NCBI GenBank assembly: GCA_934130325.1
Contig: CAKOYA010000033.1
Coordinates: 1 to 14,179, forward strand
Origin: an uncultured Clostridia bacterium
Lineage (GTDB): Bacteria; Bacillota; Clostridia; TANB77; CAG-465
DNA length: 14,179 nucleotides
Direction of reading: 5' to 3'
The position numbers and the translations under genes were made by a program. A model generated the notes under the pieces. That model was not told the origin of the DNA and searched no databases. It worked only from the letters and a program-made list of their open reading frames with translations. Positions 1 through 5,915 of the stretch are shown here, piece by piece (position 1 is the first letter of the stretch; every line of letters starts with the position of its first letter).

Positions 1-13
1 GTGCAAATTTGAC

Positions 14-40
14 AAAAAAATTAAGCATTATCAGTGCTTA
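14..40 (-). terminator. Intrinsic terminator of the left-going transcript
   Basis: On the minus strand TAAGCA (40-35) pairs with TGCTTA (27-22) around a 7-base loop and is followed by seven T residues (20-14). A 9-base inverted repeat, AATTTGACA at 6-14 against TGTCAAATT at 64-72, encloses this hairpin and could form a competing or outer structure. Confidence 0.55.
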
Positions 41-58
41 CATCAATTTTTGATTCAA

Positions 59-82
59 TTAACTGTCAAATTCCCGTTTCAT
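59..82 (-). other. Seven-codon leader-like reading frame
   Basis: On the minus strand an AAGGAG Shine-Dalgarno (94-89) sits six bases before ATG at 82. The frame reads MKREFDS and stops at 61-59. It follows a good promoter and precedes an intrinsic terminator, so it could be a leader peptide of an attenuated operon, a tiny expressed peptide, or the 5' remnant of a decayed gene. The codons show no run of a single amino acid, which argues against a classic amino-acid attenuator. The downstream gene, if any, lies outside the window. Confidence 0.35.
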
Positions 83-116
83 ATATTGCTCCTTCTTATA
101 CTAAAATTTCAAAAAC

Positions 117-144
117 ATTATATCATATTTTACACTTTTTTCAA
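117..144 (-). promoter_or_regulatory. Divergent promoter upstream of gyrA, reading to the left
   Basis: Read on the minus strand there is TTGAAA (144-139), a 16-base spacer and TATAAT (122-117). Transcription would start near 110 and run out of the left edge. It overlaps the gyrA promoter region, so the two units are divergent. Confidence 0.6.
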
Positions 145-154
145 GAATTTTAGC

Positions 155-183
155 TTGCTTTTTTATTTTTTTTACTGTATAAT
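155..183 (+). promoter_or_regulatory. gyrA promoter
   Basis: TTGCTT (155-160), a 17-base spacer and a perfect TATAAT (178-183), giving a start near 190 and a short leader before the GGAGG site at 200-204 and the gyrA ATG at 213. Confidence 0.65.
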
Positions 184-212
184 GAAGTGGTGATAAAATG
201 GAGGTATAAATA

Positions 213-2678
213 ATGGACATAAATGATGAAAACTTTTTAGAGGCACAAAAAATAGTACCTGTAAAGATAGAAGAAGAAATGAAAAAATCATATATAGATT
301 ATGCTATGAGTGTAATTGTATCTCGTGCATTACCAGATGTTAGAGATGGTATGAAACCGGTTCACAGAAGAATATTATATGTAATGAATGAATTATCTTT
401 GTGGCCTGAAAAACCATTTAGAAAATCTGCAAGTATCGTTGGTGATGTAATGGGTAATTACCATCCTCATGGTGATGCAGCAATTTACGACGCATTAGTA
501 CGTTTATCACAAGATTTTTCACTTAGATATCCACTTGTAAACGGTCATGGAAATTTTGGATCTATTGATAATGATCCTCCAGCTGCTATGAGGTATACAG
601 AAGCAAAACTACATAAAATTTCTCTCGAAATGTTAACAGATTTAGATAAAGATACTGTAGATTTTGTTCCAAACTATGATGATAGATTGAAAGAACCATC
701 TGTATTGCCAGCAAAGTTACCAAATTTACTTATAAATGGGGCTTATGGTATTGCTGTTGGAATGGCATGTAATATTCCACCACACAACTTAACTGAAGTA
801 GTAAATGGTACAATAGCACAGCTTGAAAATCCAAACATTACAAATGAAGAGTTGATGGCATTTATAAAAGGGCCAGATTTTCCAACAGGAGCTATTATAC
901 TTGGAAAAGATGGAATAAGAAATGCTTATACTACTGGTCGTGGCAAGGTATGTGTAAGGGCTAAGGCAGAAATTGAAGAAGATAATAGAGGAAGATATAG
1001 GATAATTGTTACAGAGATTCCATATCAAGTTAATAAAGCGGCACTTGTTGAAAATATTGCTAAATTAGTGCAACTAAAAACTATAGAGGGAATATCTGAT
1101 TTAAGAGATGAATCTGATAGAGAAGGACTTAGAATTGTTATTGAATTAAAAAGAGATGCTAATCCTAATGTGGTATTAAATTTATTGTATAAACATACAC
1201 AGTTACAAACTACTCAGAGTATGCTTATGTTAGCTTTAGTTGATGGTCAACCTAGAGTATTGAAATTAAATGAAATTTTAGCTGAGTACATAAAGCATAG
1301 AGAAAATATAGTAATAAGAAGAACAAAATTTGATTTAGCTAAAGCGGAAGCAAGATTGCATATTTTAGAAGGCCTTAGAATAGCAATAGATAATATTGAT
1401 GAAGTTATAAAAATAATAAGGGAATCATATGATGATGCACAAGAAAGATTAATGCAAACATTTGGACTTTCAGAAATACAGGCAAATTCTATTCTTGAAA
1501 TGAGACTTAGAACTTTGCAAGGTCTACAAAGAGAAAAAATAGAAAATGAATATAATTCTTTAGTAGAACTTATTGCAAAATTAAAGGAAATTCTTGGTAG
1601 TGAAGAATTAGTAAAAAACATTATAAAAGAAGAATTATTAGAAATAAAAGAAAAGTACGGAGATGAAAGAAAAACAGCAATAACTCATGGTGAAAGTGAT
1701 ATTGACATTGAAAGTCTCATAAAAGAAGAAACTAATGTGGTTACGCTTACACATTTTGGTTACATTAAAAGAATTGCAGCAGATGTATATAGATCACAAA
1801 AAAGAGGTGGTAAAGGTCTTACTGCAATGAATACTAGAGAAGATGATTTTGTTAAGGACTTATTTGTCACATCAACGCATGATTACATGATGTTCTTTAC
1901 TACTACAGGTAGGGCTTTTAGACTAAAAGCTTATGAAATACCAGAAGCTAGTAGAACAGCTAAAGGTACAGCTATAGTTAATTTACTTCAACTTTCACAG
2001 GGAGAAAAAATCGCAGCTGTTATTCCAGTACATGATTACTCAGAGGAACTTTATGTACTTATGGCCACTAAAAATGGGCTTATTAAGAAAACAAAACTAG
2101 ATGAATATAGTAATATAAGAAAAACAGGAATACAGGGTATAACATTAAAAGAAGACGATGAATTAATTGATGTTAGACTTACAGACGGAAATAGCAGTAT
2201 TGTTATGGTTACCGCTAAAGGACTTTCAATTAGATTTGGTGAGGAAGAGGTTAGAGCTGTAGGAAGAACATCAATGGGAGTTAAAGGTATAAATCTTGCC
2301 GAAGATGATAAAGTAATAGGTATGGAACCGATTGAAAATGAAAAAGATTACATATTGGCAATTACTGAAAATGGATTTGGTAAAAGAACTGAAGTAGAAG
2401 AATATAGGCAACAATCTAGAGCTGGTAAAGGTGTTTTAACATATAAAACTACTGCAAAAACAGGTCATATAATAGGAATTAGAATAGTAAATGATAATGA
2501 AGATATTATGCTTATAACTGATGCAGGGGTTATAATTAGACTTAATGTTAAAGATATATCAGTTCTTGGAAGAAATACACAAGGTGTAACTCTTATGAGA
2601 ACATCAGATGGAAGTAAAGTTGTAAATATTGCAAAGATAATTCCAGATGAAGAAGTACAGGAAACTGAAAAAAATTAA
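213..2678 (+). CDS. gyrA: DNA gyrase subunit A
   Basis: Breakage-reunion subunit of DNA gyrase. With GyrB it introduces negative supercoils at the cost of ATP. The 821-aa length is normal. The N-terminal region carries the DNA-binding and cleavage domain, with the catalytic tyrosine at Y128 in AAMRYTE. The C-terminal beta-pinwheel starts with the GyrA box QKRGGKG at residues 529-535; this box separates GyrA from the topoisomerase IV subunit ParC. Later pinwheel blades show related motifs such as RAGKG. The start at 213 is supported by GGAGG eight bases upstream. The quinolone-determining segment reads HPHGDAAIYD, so the position equivalent to E. coli Ser83 is Ala89, while the Asp87 equivalent is kept (D93). 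The gene stands alone with its own promoter and terminator; gyrB is not adjacent in this window. Confidence 0.97.
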   Translation: MDINDENFLEAQKIVPVKIEEEMKKSYIDYAMSVIVSRALPDVRDGMKPVHRRILYVMNELSLWPEKPFRKSASIVGDVMGNYHPHGDAAIYDALVRLSQDFSLRYPLVNGHGNFGSIDNDPPAAMRYTEAKLHKISLEMLTDLDKDTVDFVPNYDDRLKEPSVLPAKLPNLLINGAYGIAVGMACNIPPHNLTEVVNGTIAQLENPNITNEELMAFIKGPDFPTGAIILGKDGIRNAYTTGRGKVCVRAKAEIEEDNRGRYRIIVTEIPYQVNKAALVENIAKLVQLKTIEGISDLRDESDREGLRIVIELKRDANPNVVLNLLYKHTQLQTTQSMLMLALVDGQPRVLKLNEILAEYIKHRENIVIRRTKFDLAKAEARLHILEGLRIAIDNIDEVIKIIRESYDDAQERLMQTFGLSEIQANSILEMRLRTLQGLQREKIENEYNSLVELIAKLKEILGSEELVKNIIKEELLEIKEKYGDERKTAITHGESDIDIESLIKEETNVVTLTHFGYIKRIAADVYRSQKRGGKGLTAMNTREDDFVKDLFVTSTHDYMMFFTTTGRAFRLKAYEIPEASRTAKGTAIVNLLQLSQGEKIAAVIPVHDYSEELYVLMATKNGLIKKTKLDEYSNIRKTGIQGITLKEDDELIDVRLTDGNSSIVMVTAKGLSIRFGEEEVRAVGRTSMGVKGINLAEDDKVIGMEPIENEKDYILAITENGFGKRTEVEEYRQQSRAGKGVLTYKTTAKTGHIIGIRIVNDNEDIMLITDAGVIIRLNVKDISVLGRNTQGVTLMRTSDGSKVVNIAKIIPDEEVQETEKN

Positions 2679-2686
2679 TATTTAAT

Positions 2687-2719
2687 AGGGAAATCAAAAC
2701 TAATTGATTTCTCTTTTTT
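2687..2719 (+). terminator. gyrA terminator
   Basis: GAAATCAA (2690-2697) pairs with TTGATTTC (2704-2711) around a 6-base loop, with the stem extended outward through 2687-2689 and 2712-2714, and runs into a T tract (2714-2719). It lies 8 bases after the gyrA stop codon. Confidence 0.8.
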
Positions 2720-2720
2720 G

Positions 2721-2749
2721 TTGAATTTTACATAAAAATATGATATACT
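2721..2749 (+). promoter_or_regulatory. Promoter of the 117-aa unknown gene
   Basis: TTGAAT (2721-2726), 17-base spacer, TATACT (2744-2749). It lies just after the gyrA terminator and about 50 bases before the next start codon. Confidence 0.6.
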
Positions 2750-2800
2750 TAAAACAGTAGTTATTTAAATCACAGCAAAAATATGCTAGGGGGGAGCTAT

Positions 2801-3154
2801 ATGCTAACTAAAAATCAAATATTAATAAATGGTAAATCTTCAGAACAGTCTGTTATACTGTTTAGAGATTTAGTGACAAATAAATTAAGCAAAAGTAAAA
2901 TTTATCGGGCTGAAGTAAATTATATAAAAAGTAAAGGAATGCCAAATATCGATAATCCGGAAGATTGGCCACTTCAATTGTATACTGAGGACGGAGTTAA
3001 TATATCAGTATATAATGTAACGGCTGGATATTATGGTAAAGGGCCTGATGCGACTAAAACTATACTTGAACTAGCTGGTTTTAGTAAAAGAGAAACTATG
3101 AAAGTTTTATACACAATGAAGGATGAGGTGCATTGTAGTTTTTATAAGAAGTAA
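2801..3154 (+). CDS. Conserved-looking hypothetical protein, 117 aa
   Basis: I do not recognise the family. The frame also has an ATG at 2783, but the AGGGGGGAG ribosome-binding site at 2788-2796 lies after that codon and just before the ATG at 2801, so 2801 is the likely start. The product is small and soluble, with no signal peptide or membrane segment. It has a mixed charged N-terminal half, an aromatic and glycine-rich stretch GYYGKGPDATKTILELAGF (about residues 77-95), and one cysteine near the C-terminus. It has its own promoter and ends in a hairpin shared with the convergent reverse transcriptase gene, so it is a single-gene unit. I see no functional link to gyrA or the RT. Confidence 0.75.
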   Translation: MLTKNQILINGKSSEQSVILFRDLVTNKLSKSKIYRAEVNYIKSKGMPNIDNPEDWPLQLYTEDGVNISVYNVTAGYYGKGPDATKTILELAGFSKRETMKVLYTMKDEVHCSFYKK

Positions 3155-3162
3155 ATTAATGT

Positions 3163-3200
3163 AAAAAAAGAAGGTTTATGACTATTCATAGACCTTCTTT
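3163..3200. terminator. Bidirectional terminator between convergent genes
   Basis: A 15-bp stem (3167-3181 with 3186-3200, one T-G wobble) closes a 4-base CTAT loop. On the minus strand it is followed by a long T tract (complement of 3163-3169), which makes a strong terminator for the reverse transcriptase unit. On the plus strand the tail TTTAATT is weaker. Confidence 0.85.
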
Positions 3201-3215
3201 AATTATGTTAATGTA

Positions 3216-4472
3216 TCAATCATTAATTATTTCTTTTTTTCTATATTTCCAATATTCGCTTACTAATGGACGGTATCCATATTTTTTTAATGTATTATAG
3301 GATATTTTTTCATAATTTTTTTTATTGTGTTTACCTGTTGAAATATATCTTAAATATTGTTGCATATACTTATCTATTTCATTTAAAGATGCAGTTGTTG
3401 TTATAATTGGAAAATACCATCTTGACCATGTAAGTTCTTTTGTGCTATTGCAGTTATCAAAAAATTTGATATTGAATTTTCGTATTACAGCCCTTATTGC
3501 CCTATCATTTGTTGCACTTTTTCTTAGCATCCATCTTCTTAGTTTTCTTGCACTTCTTTTAATTTTTCCTTTTACTTTTTTTAATGCTATATCTGATATA
3601 TCTATGTTTCCATCAATATATTTAAATCCTAGAAAACTCCAAGACTCACCTGGAAGTATAATTTCTTTTTTACTATCATTTAAAATTAAATCCTTTTTTA
3701 TTACAATTTCTTCTAATATTTTTACATTTTTTTCAAAATCATTAGGAGAACAAAAAAGAATAATATCGTCTGAATATCTTGCATATATAATGTCTTCTTT
3801 TTCCTGAAAAAAATAATCCATGTCAGTTAAATATACATTTGCAAGAAAGGATGAAATAGGAATTCCTGCCATAATTCCTTTATTTTCTTCTATAACTTTA
3901 CCATTGTATAGTACTTTGTTATTATTTAGAATTTTCTCAAAAAAAACAAGTAATTTATTATCACATACTGTTATGCCTTTATCATTTTCATAAGTTAAGA
4001 AGTTTTTTAAAATTTCCAGTAATTTATTTACATTTACACTATTAAAATAGTTGTGTATATCAATTTTATATCCATACATATTATTAATGTTTGATGAATT
4101 TAATATATTATGAATAGCATTTTTAACACTATAATGTTTTCTAAATGAGTAACAATTTTTAGAAAATTTTGGATTATATCTTTCTAATAATAGAAAAGAT
4201 AATAGCTTAAGTATCATCATCTCGTCTTCATTGAAAGTATAAATTATTCTTTTCTTATTTTTTCCGATTTTATTTATACAATGCTTAACAGGATATGAAA
4301 ATATGTAAGTTCCATTTATTATTGAGTTAGCTATATTTTCATATTTTTTGTTTAAAATATATTCTTTTATATGTTTTTCTTCACTGTTAGTTAGTAGGTT
4401 GTTTTCAATTTTATATTTTAAAAAGTTATTCCATATTTTTTCATTATTTAATTCATTTAATATTGTTTCCAT
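3216..4472 (-). CDS. Reverse transcriptase of a probable ncRNA-associated defence system (DRT/UG-like)
   Basis: RNA-directed DNA polymerase, 418 aa. Visible motifs: RT2-like CYSFRKHYSVKNA (107-119), motif A KIDIHNYF with catalytic D138, motif B GIMAGIPISSFLANVYL (199-215), motif C YSDD with D235 and D236, motif D LILNDSKKE (262-270) and motif E FLGF (280-283). A basic helix-rich thumb (300-335) and a tyrosine- and tryptophan-rich C-terminal segment (347-410, LTWSRWYFP, then KYGYRPLVSEYW) follow. There is no maturase HNH or group II intron domain, and the retron NAxxH motif after motif A and the VTG motif are not evident. AAGGA (4483-4479) precedes the ATG at 4472. The gene is the only protein in its unit, directly downstream of a structured RNA under one strong promoter. 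Family knowledge: this single-RT plus upstream-ncRNA layout is that of DRT2-type antiphage RTs, with DRT9 and retrons as alternatives. The subclass is inference; the RT call is not in doubt. Confidence 0.93.
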   Translation of the reverse strand: METILNELNNEKIWNNFLKYKIENNLLTNSEEKHIKEYILNKKYENIANSIINGTYIFSYPVKHCINKIGKNKKRIIYTFNEDEMMILKLLSFLLLERYNPKFSKNCYSFRKHYSVKNAIHNILNSSNINNMYGYKIDIHNYFNSVNVNKLLEILKNFLTYENDKGITVCDNKLLVFFEKILNNNKVLYNGKVIEENKGIMAGIPISSFLANVYLTDMDYFFQEKEDIIYARYSDDIILFCSPNDFEKNVKILEEIVIKKDLILNDSKKEIILPGESWSFLGFKYIDGNIDISDIALKKVKGKIKRSARKLRRWMLRKSATNDRAIRAVIRKFNIKFFDNCNSTKELTWSRWYFPIITTTASLNEIDKYMQQYLRYISTGKHNKKNYEKISYNTLKKYGYRPLVSEYWKYRKKEIIND

Positions 4473-4487
4473 AATTATTCCTTAAAA

Positions 4488-4622
4488 AAATAAGCAAAAA
4501 AGAACAATTTTGAAATTGATTTATCAATACAAGACTGAACATACAGCTATCACTTGCACAACTCATATTGCAATATGCTTCGTCTTACCACAAGTGTTGT
4601 TACATCTTTTTTGCTTATTTAT
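4488..4622 (-). ncRNA. Structured ncRNA upstream of the reverse transcriptase (putative template RNA)
   Basis: The transcript predicted from the promoter at 4658-4630 starts near 4622, right at the edge of a perfect 16-nt inverted repeat. AAATAAGCAAAAAAGA (4620-4605 on the minus strand) pairs with TCTTTTTTGCTTATTT (4503-4488) and encloses 101 bases. Inside are CACTTG/CAAGTG (4596-4591 with 4556-4551) surrounding the palindrome CATATTGCAATATG (4577-4564), and two overlapping small hairpins (4528-4515 and 4518-4505). AAGACGAA (4586-4579) can also pair with TTCAGTCTT (4539-4531) as a pseudoknot with one bulged base. The RNA ends a few bases before the RT ribosome-binding site. A long closing stem next to an RT gene is typical of retron msr-msd RNAs and DRT template RNAs. 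Exact ends and function are inferred. Confidence 0.72.
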
Positions 4623-4629
4623 AATTTGC

Positions 4630-4658
4630 ATTATACTATATTAGTGTTAACATGTCAA
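4630..4658 (-). promoter_or_regulatory. Consensus promoter of the ncRNA-RT unit
   Basis: Minus strand: perfect TTGACA (4658-4653), exactly 17 bases, perfect TATAAT (4635-4630). The predicted start at about 4622-4623 falls at the first base of the closing stem of the ncRNA. This is the best match to the sigma-A consensus in the window, suggesting constitutive high expression of the RNA. Confidence 0.85.
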
Positions 4659-4698
4659 ATATAAATATTAATTTCATAATAAATGACGTTTATATGTA

Positions 4699-4727
4699 TT
4701 TACTAAGCCCTTAAAGTATGGTATAAT
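4699..4727 (+). promoter_or_regulatory. rnpB promoter
   Basis: TTTACT (4699-4704), 17-base spacer, TATAAT (4722-4727). The predicted start falls at about 4733, the first base of the P1 helix of RNase P RNA. The promoter is divergent from that of the ncRNA-RT unit. Confidence 0.75.
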
Positions 4728-4731
4728 ATTG

Positions 4732-5072
4732 TTAGAGTATTAGAAGTAGTCGCTTGATTGAAAAATATTAAGAGGAAAGTCCGGACACCGTAGGGCAGTG
4801 GTGCTAGATAACGTCTAGTGAGGGTGACCTTAAGGAAAGTGCAACAGAAAATAACCGCCATATCTAATATGGTAAGGGTGAAAACGTAAGGTAAGAGCTT
4901 ACGAACAATTGTGGAGACATGATTGTGGTGTAAACCCCACCTGGTGCAACACCATAAAAGAGAGGCTAAGACGGCCCGTCATCTCTCGTGGTTGGTGGCT
5001 TGAGGTATATAGTAATATATATCCTAGATAAATGACTATTTAAAACAGAATCCGGCTTATAGAATACTCTAA
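4732..5072 (+). ncRNA. rnpB: RNase P RNA, bacterial type A
   Basis: Catalytic RNA of ribonuclease P, which matures the 5' ends of tRNAs. The ends form helix P1 (TTAGAGTATT at 4732-4741 with AATACTCTAA at 5063-5072). The conserved core is present: GAGGAAAGTCCGGAC at 4772-4786, ACAGAAA with ACCGCC around 4844-4859, GGTAAGGGTGAAA at 4870-4882, CCTAGATAAATGA around 5022-5034, and the 3' P4 strand ACAGAATCCGGCTTA at 5045-5059. The element order and the CCTAGAT segment fit the ancestral type A, not the Bacillus type B, which favours Clostridia over Bacilli. Confidence 0.95.
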
Positions 5073-5100
5073 AGACTGTCATTTTTGATGGTCTTTTTTT
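5072..5100 (+). terminator. rnpB terminator
   Basis: AAGAC (5072-5076) pairs with GTCTT (5091-5095), with an inner TCA/TGA pairing, followed by T residues to 5100. It begins at the 3' end of the RNA. Confidence 0.8.
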
Positions 5101-5134
5101 AATTTAAAGTTGAAAGAATTTTATGCTTAGATTA

Positions 5135-5163
5135 TTGACAATAATGTGTTTTTGTAATATACT
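5135..5163 (+). promoter_or_regulatory. Promoter of the CofE-like/VanW operon
   Basis: Perfect TTGACA (5135-5140), 17-base spacer, TATACT (5158-5163). The predicted start is near 5170, just upstream of AAGGAAG at 5177-5183. Confidence 0.75.
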
Positions 5164-5187
5164 TGTTTTATATTTTAAGGAAGAAGT

Positions 5188-5901
5188 GTGAAATGTATGG
5201 AATTTAAAGCAAATGAAGGAAAAAATGTAGAAATTACAGTGGGAAATCAAGTATATTTAAGGCATGCAATTGAGACACATTATGTTAAAATTGGTGAGAG
5301 TTATATAGATATAATGGAAAAGTACGTTAAGCCTATATATGAAGAAGGTGACATCATTTCAATTAGTGAAAAGATAATTGGTCTTTGTCAAGAAAGAGTA
5401 GTTTACAAAAAGGATATGAAAGTAAGTGGACTTGCTAAATTTTTATCTAAGTTTGCTATGAGAAGCGATGCTGGAGTTGGTGTTGATAATCCATATAAAA
5501 TGCAGTTTGCAATAAATATATGTGGAAGGTTGAAAGTTATTTGGGCTGCAATTGCTGGTGGTTTTGGAAAATTATTTGGTAAAAAAGGAATTTTTTATGA
5601 AATAGTCGGACCAGAAATTAGTGGCTTGGATGGATTTTATGGTGAAGTTTTTGAAGATTATGCTGATTTTGGCATTAGAATTCCAGAGAACTCTACTGGC
5701 GTATGTAATGAAATATATGAAAAACTTGGAATTAAGTCTATGATTGTAGATGCAAATGATTTTAATGTAGAGATACTTGGTAAGGCTGATAGTATAGAAT
5801 TAGATGAAGAGTCTTTGAAAATGGTTATAAAAGATAATCCGGCTGGTCAGTCAAAGACGCTTACTCCAATAATTTTGATTAGAAAAAAGGAAGAAGCATA
5901 A
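5188..5901 (+). CDS. Coenzyme F420-0:L-glutamate ligase family protein (CofE-like)
   Basis: The protein (237 aa) resembles the CofE/F420-ligase fold family. Near residue 53 it has EEGDIISISEKIIGLC, like the opening of CofE (a dispensable-looking variant of EGDILVV.. with the downstream basic segment), and near the end IVDANDFNVEILGK followed by KDNPAGQSKTLTPIILIRK. CofE itself adds glutamate to F420-0, but Clostridia usually lack F420, so the substrate here is unknown and a different ligase role is likely. No signal peptide. The ribosome-binding site AAGGAAG (5177-5183) is best spaced for the GTG at 5188; an ATG at 5197 is an alternative. The next gene starts 14 bases after the stop, so the two are co-transcribed from the promoter at 5135-5163. 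The family call is reasonably sure; the function is not. Confidence 0.7.
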   Translation: MKCMEFKANEGKNVEITVGNQVYLRHAIETHYVKIGESYIDIMEKYVKPIYEEGDIISISEKIIGLCQERVVYKKDMKVSGLAKFLSKFAMRSDAGVGVDNPYKMQFAINICGRLKVIWAAIAGGFGKLFGKKGIFYEIVGPEISGLDGFYGEVFEDYADFGIRIPENSTGVCNEIYEKLGIKSMIVDANDFNVEILGKADSIELDEESLKMVIKDNPAGQSKTLTPIILIRKKEEA

Positions 5902-5915
5902 TATTGGGGGAAAAT

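Noticed and set aside
789..1621. Two minus-strand frames inside gyrA
   Set aside because: Antisense shadows of a conserved gene; cysteine- and serine-rich translations without supporting signals.
3325..3807. Open frame of 160 codons on the plus strand inside the RT gene
   Set aside because: It is the antisense shadow of the RT, with a low-complexity hydrophobic translation and no supporting ribosome-binding site.
3216..4472. Group II intron or diversity-generating retroelement reading of the RT
   Set aside because: No maturase X/HNH domains or intron domain V-like hairpin flank the gene, and there is no template-repeat/variable-repeat pair or accessory variability gene in the window.
4488..4620. 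The 16-nt inverted repeat as the termini of an insertion sequence or MITE
   Set aside because: No target-site duplication flanks the arms, the element holds no transposase, and the arms coincide with the transcription start and the RT leader, which fits an RNA stem better.
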